Numbered from the stretch's first letter, positions 16,326 through 25,183 are shown. The stretch: DNA of 64,000 nt from Streptomyces sp. Je 1-369 (GCF_026810505.1 NZ_CP101750.1:5079501-5143500); one strand, 5' to 3'. The notes: generated by a model from the letters alone, not told the origin. Made by a program: numbers and translations.

Positions 16326-17552
16326 ATGCCGTTTGCCCTCTTCCCCCTGATGCTCTGCGTCTTCAGCGTCGGCAGCGCGGAGCTGGTCGTCGCCGGTGTC
16401 CTGCCGGCCATCGCCGGTGACCTGGACGTCTCCCTGTCCGACGCGGGGCTGCTCGTGACGGCGTACGCACTCGGCGTCGTGGTCCTCGGCCCGCTCGTCA
16501 CCCTCGCCAGCAGCCGGGTGCCCCGCACCCCGCTGCTGCTCGGCCTGATGGGGCTGTTCACGGCGAGCAACGTGCTCGCCGCGCTGGCCCCCACGTACGC
16601 GGTCCTGATGACCGCACGCGTGCTCTCGGCGATCACCCACTGCACGCTGTTCGCGGTCTGCATCGTCGTCGCGGGCTCGCTGGCGGAGAAGGGCAAGGAG
16701 GCCTCGGCCGTGTCGCGGGTCGCCGTCGGCCTCAACCTCGCCACCGTGCTCGGGGTGCCGCTCGGCGTCCTCCTGGAGGAGCACTTCGGCTGGCGCTCGG
16801 CGTTCTGGAGCATCGCGGGTCTCAGCCTGCTCGCCCTCGCGCTGGTCGCCTGGCGGCCGCCCGTCGCGCCCGTGCCGGTCGCCGGTGGGTCCGGTGGCGT
16901 CGGTGCCGAGCTGCGGGTGCTGCGCAACCGTACGGTCCAGATCGCCATCCTGCTCACGGCGTTGGCGATGGCGGGCGTCTTCACCGCGTACACCTTCGTG
17001 AACCCCATCCTCACCTCGATGGGCGGGTTCGACGACTCGACCGTGAGCTGGCTGCTGCTGCTCGTCGGCTGCGGCTCCCTCATCGGCAACCTCATCGGCG
17101 GCAGGCTCGCCGACCGTGCGCTGATGCCCTCGCTCGTCGGCGTCCTCGCGGTGCTCGGCGCCGACCTCGCCCTGATGGCGCTCGGCGGCGACGTGCCCTG
17201 GCTCCTGCTCGTCCTGCTCGTCGTCTTCGGCGCCGCCTACTTCGCCGTCATGCCGGGGTTGCAGGCACGCATCCTCAAGGGTGCGGGGGACGGCGCGCCG
17301 ACGCTCGCCATCGCCATCAACATCGGCGCCTTCAACATCGGCATCGCCTTCGGCGCGTGGTTCGGCGGGCAGCTCCTCGGCTGGGACCTCGGGCTGCGCG
17401 TGGTCATCGCCGCGTCGGCGGTCCTCTCCTGGCTCGCGATGAGCCTCGCGGCGAACGAGCTCAGGAAGGACCGGCGGGCCGAGCGTGCCACCGCCGTTTC
17501 CACCCCTGTGGACCCCGCTCCCGCTCCGCGCGTTCCCGCCGCGGCCGACTGA
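16326..17552 (+). CDS. MFS efflux transporter (DHA1 family)
   Basis: 408 residues, about 12 membrane helices, of the AraJ/Cml-type drug:proton antiporters. N terminus LFPLMLCVFSVGSAELVVAGVLPAIAGDLDVS is the classic helix 1 motif; the helix 2-3 loop LASSRVPRTP and motif C-like GLNLATVLGVPLGVLL follow. It probably exports the product of the neighbouring cluster. ATG at 16326; it lies 44 bp after the oxidoreductase and 76 bp before the flavoenzyme, in one direction. The C-terminal 30 residues are an Ala/Pro-rich cytoplasmic tail. Substrate unknown. Confidence 0.87.
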   Translation: MPFALFPLMLCVFSVGSAELVVAGVLPAIAGDLDVSLSDAGLLVTAYALGVVVLGPLVTLASSRVPRTPLLLGLMGLFTASNVLAALAPTYAVLMTARVLSAITHCTLFAVCIVVAGSLAEKGKEASAVSRVAVGLNLATVLGVPLGVLLEEHFGWRSAFWSIAGLSLLALALVAWRPPVAPVPVAGGSGGVGAELRVLRNRTVQIAILLTALAMAGVFTAYTFVNPILTSMGGFDDSTVSWLLLLVGCGSLIGNLIGGRLADRALMPSLVGVLAVLGADLALMALGGDVPWLLLVLLVVFGAAYFAVMPGLQARILKGAGDGAPTLAIAINIGAFNIGIAFGAWFGGQLLGWDLGLRVVIAASAVLSWLAMSLAANELRKDRRAERATAVSTPVDPAPAPRVPAAAD

Positions 17553-17628
17553 GGCAGGCACCCGTCGTCCGCGGCCCCACCTGCCGCAGCAACCACCTGT
17601 GGCACCCGACTTCTCTGGAGTAGCACTG

Positions 17629-19269
17629 ATGAGTGAGCTCACCCGGCGCAGGGTCCTGCGGCGTTCCGCCGCGGCGGGCGGCGTGGCCCTCGGCGCGACG
17701 GTTCCCGCCGCGGGCCTCGCACAGGCCGTGCCCGTACGGGCCACGTCCGTCCGCGCCGAGTCCGCCCCCGCCCCGTCGGCCGTCACCGTGCGGCCCGACG
17801 ACGCCCGCTACCCGGAGCTGATCCGCGGCACCAACCAGCGCTGGGTCGGCAAGCCCGACTACGTACGTTTGGTGACCGGCGCCGACCAGGTCGTCGACGC
17901 CGTCAAAGAGGCCGTCACGGCGGGCAAGCGCGTCGCGGTGCGCAGCGGCGGCCACTGCTACGAGGACTTCACGACCAGCTCCGACATCAAGGTCGTCATC
18001 GACCTGTCGCAGCTGGCCTCGGTGACGTACGACGCCGGTCAGCGGGTCTTCGTGGTGGAGCCCGGCGCCTGGCTCTCCGACGTCTACAGCACCCTGTTCA
18101 AGCGCTGGGGCGTCACGCTGCCCGGCGGCTCCTGCCCGTCGGTGGCGGCCGGCGGCCACATCGTCGGCGGCGGCTACGGCGCGCTGTCCCGCCTGTTCGG
18201 CCTCACCGTCGACCACCTGCACGGCGTCGAGGTCGTGACGGTGGACAAGGACAAGACCGTACGCAAGGTGGTCGCCACCCGCGACAGCGCCGACGCCCGC
18301 CTGCGCGACCTGTGGTGGGCGCACACCGGAGGAGGCGGCGGCAACTTCGGCATCGTCACCAAGTACCTGCTCCGCACCCCGGGCGCCACCGGCTCCGACC
18401 CGGCGAAGCTCCTGCCCCGCCCGCCCGCGGAGCTGCTCACGTCGACCGTCACCTGGTCCTGGGACGGTCTGACGCAGACGGGCTTCAAGCGCCTGGTGAA
18501 GAACTACGGCGACTGGTTCGTCGCCCACGGCGGCCCGGACGCCACCCACCTCGACCTGTTCAGCCAGCTCAAGGCGGCCCACAAGGCGGCGGGCGCGATC
18601 ACGATGGTGACGCAGCTCGACGCCACCCGCTCCGGCGCCGAGGCCGACCTGGACGCGTTCGTCGCCGCCGTCGGCGCGGGCGTGCCCGTCATGCCTCAAG
18701 TCAGCACGCAGCGCCTGCCGTTCCTGCACGCCACCAAGTGGCCCGGGTTCGCGGGCGGCGACCCGACGCTGCGCTTCGAGGACAAGTCCGCGTACATGCG
18801 GGCGAGCTTCCCCGACGACCAGCTCTCCGCGGCGTACCACCACCTGACCCGCACCGACTACACCAACCCGGCGGCGCTGCTGCTGATCGCGGGATACGGC
18901 GGCCGCGTCAACGCCGTCGCCCCGGACGCGACCGCGGTGGCCCAGCGGGACTCGGTGATGAAGCTCCAGTACCTCGCGTTCTGGCAGGACGCCGCCGACG
19001 ACGAGCGGCACCTGGCGTGGGTGCGCGAGTTCTACCGGGACGTCTACAGCGCTTCCGGCGGTGTGCCCGCGCCGGGCCGCGTCAACGACGGCTGCTTCGT
19101 CAACTACGCCGACGTCGACCTCGGCGACCCGGCGCACAACACCTCGACGACGCCGTGGCACGCCCTCTACTACAAGGACAACTACCCGCGCCTGCAACGC
19201 GTGAAGGCCGCCTGGGACCCGCGCGGCATCCTGCGGCACGCCCAGTCCGTCGAGCCCTCCGCGGGCTGA
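17629..19269 (+). CDS. Tat-exported bicovalent FAD oxidoreductase (berberine-bridge type)
   Basis: 546 residues. A twin-arginine signal LTRRRVLRRSAAAGG leads an Ala-rich hydrophobic stretch ending near residue 40. The FAD domain has both covalent anchor sites: His in SGGHCYE (about 107) and Cys in GGSCPSVAAGGHIVGGGYG (about 168). The C-terminal BBE segment has NDGCFVNYADVDLG and ALYYKDNYPRLQRVKAAWDP. These enzymes oxidise sugars, alcohols or ring systems with oxygen, outside the cytoplasm when Tat-exported, so it may act on an exported cyclitol product. ATG at 17629. A sequential alpha/beta hydrolase gene follows after 107 bp. Confidence 0.9.
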   Translation: MSELTRRRVLRRSAAAGGVALGATVPAAGLAQAVPVRATSVRAESAPAPSAVTVRPDDARYPELIRGTNQRWVGKPDYVRLVTGADQVVDAVKEAVTAGKRVAVRSGGHCYEDFTTSSDIKVVIDLSQLASVTYDAGQRVFVVEPGAWLSDVYSTLFKRWGVTLPGGSCPSVAAGGHIVGGGYGALSRLFGLTVDHLHGVEVVTVDKDKTVRKVVATRDSADARLRDLWWAHTGGGGGNFGIVTKYLLRTPGATGSDPAKLLPRPPAELLTSTVTWSWDGLTQTGFKRLVKNYGDWFVAHGGPDATHLDLFSQLKAAHKAAGAITMVTQLDATRSGAEADLDAFVAAVGAGVPVMPQVSTQRLPFLHATKWPGFAGGDPTLRFEDKSAYMRASFPDDQLSAAYHHLTRTDYTNPAALLLIAGYGGRVNAVAPDATAVAQRDSVMKLQYLAFWQDAADDERHLAWVREFYRDVYSASGGVPAPGRVNDGCFVNYADVDLGDPAHNTSTTPWHALYYKDNYPRLQRVKAAWDPRGILRHAQSVEPSAG

Positions 19270-19376
19270 TCCCCCTGATCTCCGCGGTCCCTCCCCGGGC
19301 CGCGGCGCCGCGCCGGCCCCACCGGCGCGGCTCCCCCCTCCCCGCACGACAGCGACACGACAACAAGGAGAAAGCG

Positions 19377-20192
19377 ATGCCTTTCGCTTCGACGCACGGC
19401 TCCAAGGTGGAGTACTTCGAGACCGGCACCGGTCCCGGCCTCGTCCTGGTCCACGGCACCGGCGGCGACGCGGGAACGTACGACCAGCTGCGCGACACCT
19501 TCAGTGACCGCCGCACCGTCGTCGTCCCCAACTACTCGGGCAGCGGCGCCACCGAGGACGAGGGCGGCCCGCTCACCCTTGACCTGCTCATCGCCCAGAT
19601 CGACGCCGCGATCGAGGACAGCAGCGCCGAGGGCCCCGTCGACCTGGTGGGCTGGTCGCAGGGCGCCCTCGCCGTCGCCGCCTACGCCGCCGAGCACCCG
19701 GAGAAGGTGCGCCGCCTCGTCCTGCTCACCGGCTGGATCAAGAACGACGCACGCCAGCAGCTCTACTTCGACCTGTGGCACCGCCTCGACCAGCTCGACC
19801 ACGAAACGTTCGGCCGGTTCCTCCAGCTGAACGGCTGGACCACGGCGCAGGTCAATTCCTTCGGCGTCGCGGGCGTCGAGGAGATGGTCTCGGGCGGCGT
19901 CCCCGCGGGCATCGGCCGGCAGATCGCGCTCAACCTGGAGCTCGACATCACCGAGCACCTGACCCGGATCACCGCGCCGACCCTGGTGATCGGTGCCACG
20001 CACGACAACATGATCCCGGTCCAGCACTCCCGCGCGCTGCACGCCGCGATCAAGGGCAGCCGGTACGCCGAGCTGGACGCCGGTCACTTCGCGGTCTTCG
20101 AGAAGCCCGCGGAACTGGCCGAGCTGGTGGATGAGTTCCTCGCGGAGGGCGAGGCGGAGGGTGAGGCGAAGGGCGGGACTGAGGCCGCCTGA
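19377..20192 (+). CDS. Alpha/beta hydrolase
   Basis: 271 residues of a cytoplasmic single-domain alpha/beta hydrolase: oxyanion LVHGTGGDAGTY, nucleophile elbow VGWSQGALA (about Ser 94), acid in IGATHDNMIP and base in LDAGHFAVFEKP (about His 236). The tail GEAEGEAKGGTEA is low-complexity. It has no signal peptide. An esterase or lactonase activity is the plain reading. ATG at 19377 with AAGGAGAAAGCG upstream. It ends the plus-strand run begun at 15370, and a very long terminator hairpin follows at 20232. Confidence 0.85.
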   Translation: MPFASTHGSKVEYFETGTGPGLVLVHGTGGDAGTYDQLRDTFSDRRTVVVPNYSGSGATEDEGGPLTLDLLIAQIDAAIEDSSAEGPVDLVGWSQGALAVAAYAAEHPEKVRRLVLLTGWIKNDARQQLYFDLWHRLDQLDHETFGRFLQLNGWTTAQVNSFGVAGVEEMVSGGVPAGIGRQIALNLELDITEHLTRITAPTLVIGATHDNMIPVQHSRALHAAIKGSRYAELDAGHFAVFEKPAELAELVDEFLAEGEAEGEAKGGTEAA

Positions 20193-20231
20193 GCCGGTCG
20201 CGGGGCGCGCTTCCGCGCGTCGTACGTCCGT

Positions 20232-20291
20232 ACAGAGCCCGGAGCCCGGTGGGGGCGGTGAGAACCGCCCCCACCGGGCTCCGGGCTCTGT
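20232..20291. terminator. 28-bp perfect-stem bidirectional terminator
   Basis: Arms 20232-20259 and 20264-20291 are perfectly complementary and are capped by GAGA, a stable GNRA tetraloop. It lies between the convergent hydrolase and MarR genes, so it can end transcription both ways. Confidence 0.85.
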
Positions 20292-20303
20292 CCCGTGCCC
20301 CCG

Positions 20304-20753
20304 CTACCGTGCCGGAGGCGTCGGCGCGTGCCGGAGGCGGTTCACCAGGGACGCCGTCTCCGGCTCGAAGGAGGCCATGTCGAGGGCGAGCGACAGCTCC
20401 TTGGCGAACGTGCCCTGCGCCTGCGCGACCAGCTTCTTGCCCTCGGCGGTGAGGTGGGCGAACATCACCCGCCGGTCCTCCTCGCCGACCGTACGGGCGA
20501 CCAGGTCCTCGTTCTCCAGGCGCGTGACCAGACGGCTCATCGTGGACTGGCTCGAACCCACCGAGTCGGCCAGCTCCTGCATCCGCAGCGCGCCGCGCCC
20601 CAGGACCGACAGGGCCGTGAACTCCGATGCTGTCACGCCGTGTTGGCGCTGGAGCTTCTTGTCGAGCGTCGTGCTGACCCCGTTCACCAGGAGGAGCAGC
20701 TGCCTCCACAGTTCGAGTTCGCCACTGAGTCGTCCGCGCGCGGCAGTCGCCAT
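20304..20753 (-). CDS. MarR family regulator
   Basis: 149 residues: winged helix-turn-helix FTALSVLGRGALRMQELADSVGSSQSTMSRLVTRLENEDLVAR with the wing VGEEDRRVMFAHLT, flanked by the dimerisation helices. A small-molecule or redox-responsive repressor; the single-residue set gives no ligand. ATG at 20753 is chosen because AAGGA lies 5 nt before it; GTG at 20765 is also open. A palindrome at 20848-20861 in its upstream region is a likely autoregulatory site. It sits among the accessory genes between the flavoenzyme/hydrolase and the acyltransferase. Confidence 0.87.
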   Translation of the reverse strand: MATAARGRLSGELELWRQLLLLVNGVSTTLDKKLQRQHGVTASEFTALSVLGRGALRMQELADSVGSSQSTMSRLVTRLENEDLVARTVGEEDRRVMFAHLTAEGKKLVAQAQGTFAKELSLALDMASFEPETASLVNRLRHAPTPPAR

Positions 20754-20847
20754 GCCGTCCTTCACCGTCCTGTAATCGCCTGCGCCCGAACCCCGGCCCC
20801 CTTGGAAGCGGCTCGGCGCCCCACGGTGTCGTCACAGCAGTGAAATA

Positions 20848-20861
20848 CTTGCCTTTGCAAG
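20848..20861. promoter_or_regulatory. Probable MarR operator
   Basis: CTTGCCTTTGCAAG: arms CTTGC/GCAAG with a 4-bp spacer, extended to ATACTTGC and GCAAGCAT with one mismatch. It lies about 95 bp upstream of the MarR start codon. Confidence 0.55.
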
Positions 20862-20905
20862 CATAGGTCAAGGTCCGTCCCGAGACCAGCATGTGGACGC
20901 ACGCA

Positions 20906-20942
20906 AGAGCCGGCGCACCCTCGGGCGGGGCGCGCCGGCTCT
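20906..20942 (-). terminator. Terminator of the acyltransferase gene
   Basis: AGAGCCGGCGC (20906-20916) and GCGCCGGCTCT (20932-20942) form an 11-bp perfect stem starting 9 bp beyond the minus-strand acyltransferase stop codon. Confidence 0.75.
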
Positions 20943-20950
20943 GGTCGTCG

Positions 20951-22132
20951 CTACGGGCGCCGCTCCGCGCGGGGCTTGGCGAACCTGCGCATCATCGGCA
21001 TCTCGACGCCCTTGTGCAGCAGCCACGCGAAGGCCATGCACACCACGAAGTACAGGGCCATGACGCCCATGCCCCCGGCGAACCCGAACTGCCGCGTCTC
21101 GCCGATCAGTGAACGGACGTGCACCAGCAGGACGTTGTGGACGATGTAGAAGGCGAACGACACCTCGCCGAGCCACACCATCACGCGCCCGCGGAACGGC
21201 GAACGGTCACCTCGCAGATCGTTGGCGGCGACGGCCGGGATGAGCAGGGCGAACGGGATGAGTGCCGCCGCGTTGAGGCCGAAGAGCCAGGGGGTGGCGT
21301 TGGCGACCGCGTACCCGACGACCACGAGACCGCAGGCGGGCAGCATGCCCAGGTTGATCCAGCGGCCGGTCATGAGGATGCGCGCCATGACGATGCCGAG
21401 GACGAAGTCGAGGGTGCGCACCGGAGGCAGCATGTAGACGGCCCAGTACTGGATCTCGGAGACCGGGAAGCCGTTGGACATGGTGCCGTCGGGCAGCAGG
21501 AGGTAGCCGAGCGCGGGGATCGCGGTGATCGTGACGACGAGGCCGCCGGCCCACGCCCACAGCCGCTCGGGCCGGATCGCCGAGATCCAGCGGTGCAGCA
21601 GGGGGAAGCAGAGGTAGAAGAAGACCTCGCAGGAGAGCGACCAGCTCGGCGGGTTGATGCTCAAGTACGTGTGGTAGTCCGGGATCCACGTCTGGAGCAG
21701 GAGCAGGTTGGGCAGCCACTGCTGCCAGGTGGCGGTCGCCGCGGCGAACAGCACCATCGCGCCGATCCAGCCGACCACGTGGCTGGGGTAGAGCTTGACG
21801 AGGCGGCGGCGCCAGAACCTGCGGGGTGTGTCATCAGGGCGTGCTGAGTAGGTGAGGATGAAGCCGCTGAGCAGGAAGAAGAACGTGACGCCCATCCACC
21901 CCGTCTTGCTGGCGGCGGCGTGGAAGAAGTCCGAGACGTCGCCGCTGAAGGGGTTCAGGGGCGGCTCGGTGGTCAGGGACGCGTGGAAGAGGAAGACCAT
22001 GACGGCGGCGATGAAGCGCAGGCCGGTCAGGGAGGGGAGCCGGGCGAATCCGGCGGGTCTGGTGGCCGGGGCGGCGTTGGGGGCGGGGGCCGTGTCGGCC
22101 GTACTGCTGAGGGGTGCGACGTTCGTCGCCAT
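20951..22132 (-). CDS. Membrane acyltransferase family 3 protein
   Basis: 393 residues with about 10-11 membrane helices. The family 3 signature near the N terminus is LPSLTGLRFIAAVMVFLFHA with the catalytic His of FHAS, then GFFFLLSGF-like FFFLLSGFILTYS and RRLVKLYPSHVVG. It moves acyl groups, usually acetyl, from cytoplasmic acyl-CoA to sugars, polyketides or envelope polymers. ATG at 22132 has GGAGG 6-7 nt upstream; the frame stays open to 22198 but without a good ribosome site. An N-terminal Ala/Pro-rich leader (1-30) is cytoplasmic. It may decorate the cluster product, but that is inference. Convergent-free neighbour of an MFS gene upstream. Confidence 0.85.
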   Translation of the reverse strand: MATNVAPLSSTADTAPAPNAAPATRPAGFARLPSLTGLRFIAAVMVFLFHASLTTEPPLNPFSGDVSDFFHAAASKTGWMGVTFFFLLSGFILTYSARPDDTPRRFWRRRLVKLYPSHVVGWIGAMVLFAAATATWQQWLPNLLLLQTWIPDYHTYLSINPPSWSLSCEVFFYLCFPLLHRWISAIRPERLWAWAGGLVVTITAIPALGYLLLPDGTMSNGFPVSEIQYWAVYMLPPVRTLDFVLGIVMARILMTGRWINLGMLPACGLVVVGYAVANATPWLFGLNAAALIPFALLIPAVAANDLRGDRSPFRGRVMVWLGEVSFAFYIVHNVLLVHVRSLIGETRQFGFAGGMGVMALYFVVCMAFAWLLHKGVEMPMMRRFAKPRAERRP

Positions 22133-22167
22133 GGGGACCTCCGTGCGGTGGGATGGGGTGGAAGCGA

Positions 22168-22183
22168 TTGCATCCTGATGCAA
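22168..22183. promoter_or_regulatory. Perfect palindrome upstream of the acyltransferase
   Basis: TTGCATCCTGATGCAA: arms TTGCAT/ATGCAA with a 4-bp spacer, 36 bp upstream of the acyltransferase ATG and 19 bp after the sugar-porter stop. A plausible operator; it shares TTGC/GCAA ends with the site at 20848 but at a different spacing. Confidence 0.5.
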
Positions 22184-22201
22184 GGACCTGCGCTGCAAGA
22201 G

Positions 22202-23494
22202 TTAGTGCTGTGCGCCTGACGCCAGCTCCCGCTGGATCTCCTCGAACGAGCGGTTCTTCGTCTCCGGGACCGTGCGCACCACGAAGACCAGCGCGGCGAC
22301 GCAGACCGCGGCGAAGCACCAGAAGACGCTCGCCTCGCCGAACAGATCGGCGGCGGGCAGGAAGAGCTGGCCGACGACGAAGTTGGCGGACCAGTTGACG
22401 AGGACGCAGAGCGCGACCCCCTTGGCCCGTACGTCCGGCGGGAAGACCTCGGCGGCGAGGATCCAGAACACCGGTCCGATGCCGACCGCGAAGGCGGAGA
22501 CGTAGAGCCCCATGGAGACGAGGCTGACCGTGTGCGAGGCCCCGCCGAACGCGCCGTTCAGCGCGCACCCGAGCGGCACGAGCGCCGCGGCCATGCCCAC
22601 GAGGGAGAGGATGAGCAGCGGCTTGCGGCCCGCCCGGTCGACCAGCGGGATCGCGGCGACCGTCATCAGCAGGTTGGCCACGCCGATGGCGACCGAGTAC
22701 ATGATCGAGTTCGTGGCGGGGAGCCCGGCACGCTGCATGATGCTGGGGGCGTAGTAGATGATCGTGTTGATCCCCGCGAACTGCTGCACCGCGCCGATCG
22801 TGACGCCGATCAGCAGCGCGCGCCGCACGACGGGCTCGGCGAGCATCCCGCGCAGTGCGCGGTGACTCCCGCCCTCTTCGCGTGCCGTCACCCCGCCGCC
22901 CTGCCCGCGCCGCCGGAGCCACACCGGGCTCTCGGGGACGAAGAAGAGGCCGACCAGCATCAGGACGGATGGGATCAGACCCGCGCCGAACATCGCGCGC
23001 CAGTTGGCGTCATCGGCGAACCAGAGGTTGATCAGGTACGAGACGAGGATGCCCGCGGTGAGCAGGATCTGGTTCACCGTGATGAGGCGGCCGCGCAGCC
23101 GGGGCGGCGCCACCTCGGCGAGGTAGAGCGGGACGAGCGAGGAGGCGGAGCCGACGGCGAGCCCGAGGATCACGCGCGCGGCGACCAGGGTCCAGAAGCC
23201 GGTGGCCAGGGTGGCGAGCAGCAGTCCGAGCGTGAAGGTGGCGGCGATGACGATCAGCGTCTTGCGCCGCCCCCAGCGGTCGGCGGGACCGCCGCTCCAC
23301 AGGGCGCCGGCCGCCGCGCCGAGCAGGAGCGAGGAGATGACCGCGCCCTCCTGGAAGGACGTCAGGTGGAAGTCCTCCTTGAGGAAGAGGAGTGCTCCGG
23401 AGATGACGCCCGTGTCGAAGCCGAAGAGCAGTCCGCCCAGGGCGACGACGCCGACGGTGAGCGCCAACCGCCAGGTAGGAATGGCTGATTCCAT
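22202..23494 (-). CDS. MFS sugar porter
   Basis: 430 residues with 12 predicted helices of the sugar-porter family: GGLLFGFDTGVISGALLFL in helix 1, ADRWGRRKT in loop 2-3, EVAPPRLRGRL, PESPVWL before the central loop, QQFAGINTIIYYAP in helix 7, VDRAGRKPLL, and the end PETKNRSFEEIQ. It takes up a hexose, pentose or polyol by proton symport. The start at ATG 23494 gives the normal short N terminus (MESAIPTWRLAL) with GGAGGAG upstream; GTG at 23575 adds 27 acidic residues. Uptake of a sugar or inositol precursor for the cluster is possible. Substrate unknown. Confidence 0.87.
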   Translation of the reverse strand: MESAIPTWRLALTVGVVALGGLLFGFDTGVISGALLFLKEDFHLTSFQEGAVISSLLLGAAAGALWSGGPADRWGRRKTLIVIAATFTLGLLLATLATGFWTLVAARVILGLAVGSASSLVPLYLAEVAPPRLRGRLITVNQILLTAGILVSYLINLWFADDANWRAMFGAGLIPSVLMLVGLFFVPESPVWLRRRGQGGGVTAREEGGSHRALRGMLAEPVVRRALLIGVTIGAVQQFAGINTIIYYAPSIMQRAGLPATNSIMYSVAIGVANLLMTVAAIPLVDRAGRKPLLILSLVGMAAALVPLGCALNGAFGGASHTVSLVSMGLYVSAFAVGIGPVFWILAAEVFPPDVRAKGVALCVLVNWSANFVVGQLFLPAADLFGEASVFWCFAAVCVAALVFVVRTVPETKNRSFEEIQRELASGAQH

Positions 23495-23591
23495 TCCCTG
23501 GAGCTCCTCCGGCTCCTCCGGCCCTCGGGGGGCCAGGGACGTCACCTCGTCAGATATCACGGTCACCGACGGCACTCGCTTTCTTGAGACT

Positions 23592-23636
23592 GCGTACGTG
23601 GGATCCGCGTACGTGGGATCCGCGTACGTGGGGGTC
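23592..23636. repeat. 15-bp tandem repeat, three units
   Basis: GCGTACGTGGGATCC occurs twice in direct tandem and a third time as a variant ending GGGTC, in the 147-bp gap between the sulfotransferase stop and the sugar-porter start. Function unknown; it may be part of the promoter. Confidence 0.65.
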
Positions 23637-23641
23637 GTGTG

Positions 23642-25018
23642 TCATACGCCGTAACGCGCCCGGTACACGGCATAGCGGCTGTGCAACTCGCGGCGTGAGA
23701 GGTCGAACTCGGCGGGCTGGAAGGGCCGTGAGCGGCGGGCCTCGCGGGCGGTCCCGGCGACGAACGTCGTCACGACGCGGTCGAACATCGGCGTCGCCGT
23801 CACGCCCGCGAAGGCGAGCACGGCACGCACCTGTCCTGCCGGGTCCGCCACCAGGTCGTCGAAGCGCAGGTCGAGCAGGCGCCCCCGGGGGACGTCGAGC
23901 CGGGCCCGCTCGGACGCCACGAGGTGGCGCTCGACGCGGTCGGCCCACTCCGCCCCGGCGGGCCGCACCCGGTGGGCCGTGCGTTCGCGCAGCGCCGTCG
24001 CGATGCCCGCGCACGCGGCGACGGTGTCCGCGGGATCGCGGTGCACCTGGATGACCTTGGCGTCGGGGTAGACCCGCAGGAGCTGCTTCAGGTGGCGGGC
24101 GTGGAAGGAGTCGCGCAGGACCGGGCGGGACGCCGGGATGCGCCAGGTGAGGGCCTGGATCTGGGCGCGGTGGAACGCGTACGCCTCCGTCATGTCGGCC
24201 GTCTCCAGCCACGCCGCGTAGCCGGGGACCCGCCAGGAGAGCGTCGCCGCCATGTCGTGGAACGCGTTCCCGAGCAGCCGGTGGCAGCCGCCGGGGCGCG
24301 TGGGGCCGAGGAGCAGCCCGGAGCCCCGCCCCGCCGTGGCGAGCGCCGCGTCACGTGCGACGTTCGCGGCCCGGTCGAGGGCCGCGCGGCGCTGGCGGAT
24401 CGTGGTGGGGCGGCCCGCCGGGTCGTGCAGTTCCGCGAGGGTCGGCGCGTCGAGTGCGGGGTGCTCGGCGAGAACGTTGTGCAGCATCGCCGCGCCGCTG
24501 CCCGGCAGTCCGGTGACGAAGATCGGGGCGCGGATGTCGTTGAGGGCGATCTCGGGCCGGTCCCGCAGCAGCCGGATCATCTGCTGCTGCTTCAGGAGGG
24601 CCGCCACCAGCGTGGAGCGTGCGGCCGCGCGGCCCTGCGCGTGCAGGTCGGCCTCGGTGTCGAGGGCGTGCAGCAGCCGGTCGAGCGCGGGCAGGAAGCG
24701 CAGCCCGACGGCGTCGTCGGCGCCGTCCTCGCGGACCCGGTCCAGGAGGTCGTCGACGGCGAGCACGTCGCGGTCGCGTGCGTCAGGGTGCGTGCCGGGC
24801 ATGTCGCGGTCGCGTGCGTTCAGGGGTCCGCTGGGCTCGTCGCGGTCGCGTGCGTTCAGGGGTCCGCCGGGCACCCCACGTGCCGCCGCCCGCGGCAGGT
24901 CGCCGGAGGCGCGTCGCGGTCGGCTGCCGCCGCGGCCCCAGACGGGGCCGCCTCCGGTGCCGCCCCAGGGAACAGCCGACTCGCGTGCGAGGACAGCGGG
25001 TTCACTCCGTCTGCTCAC
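23642..25018 (-). CDS. Sulfotransferase-family protein with degenerate PAPS loop
   Basis: 458 residues resembling the bacterial sulfotransferase group that carries long N-terminal regions. Candidate 5'-phosphosulfate loop: FVTGLPGSGAAMLHN (about 160-174), where the usual TGLPRSGTT has lost Arg and both Thr; the 3'-phosphate region is VIQVHRDPADTVAACAG, better conserved. The N-terminal 90 residues are low-complexity and hold three copies of an (L/P)NARDRD(M/E)P-like unit coded by a 33-bp DNA repeat (24766-24870). It may transfer sulfate from PAPS, but the loop changes make activity uncertain. GTG at 25018. It lies next to the GBL-receptor-like gene and could belong to either region. Confidence 0.72.
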   Translation of the reverse strand: MSRRSEPAVLARESAVPWGGTGGGPVWGRGGSRPRRASGDLPRAAARGVPGGPLNARDRDEPSGPLNARDRDMPGTHPDARDRDVLAVDDLLDRVREDGADDAVGLRFLPALDRLLHALDTEADLHAQGRAAARSTLVAALLKQQQMIRLLRDRPEIALNDIRAPIFVTGLPGSGAAMLHNVLAEHPALDAPTLAELHDPAGRPTTIRQRRAALDRAANVARDAALATAGRGSGLLLGPTRPGGCHRLLGNAFHDMAATLSWRVPGYAAWLETADMTEAYAFHRAQIQALTWRIPASRPVLRDSFHARHLKQLLRVYPDAKVIQVHRDPADTVAACAGIATALRERTAHRVRPAGAEWADRVERHLVASERARLDVPRGRLLDLRFDDLVADPAGQVRAVLAFAGVTATPMFDRVVTTFVAGTAREARRSRPFQPAEFDLSRRELHSRYAVYRARYGV

Positions 25019-25183
25019 CGACCCACCTTCCGTATACGTGCGTCACTCACCGCCGTGCGTGTCGTGTCCGCACGGCGGGCGGGCCGGGTCGGCCCCATCG
25101 AGTCCTGTCCTGTGATGCCTGAGGTGCCTTCGCGTACGTGTCCCCGCCCGGCCGCCCGCCCCGGCGGCAGCGCCCGCCCGGTG

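Noticed and set aside
15453..17786. A long minus-strand frame across the oxidoreductase and transporter genes
   Set aside because: Antisense shadow; the plus-strand genes have proper starts and family motifs and the minus frame has no recognisable domain.
19377..20192. A resistance glyoxalase or lactonase role for the alpha/beta hydrolase
   Set aside because: Only the generic fold and catalytic triad are visible; nothing supports a specific substrate.
23592..23636. 15-bp tandem repeats as a CRISPR array
   Set aside because: No spacers between units and no cas genes; simple tandem duplication.
24766..24870. 33-bp tandem repeats as a CRISPR array or regulatory array
   Set aside because: The units are in frame within a coding sequence and translate to repeated NARDRD segments.
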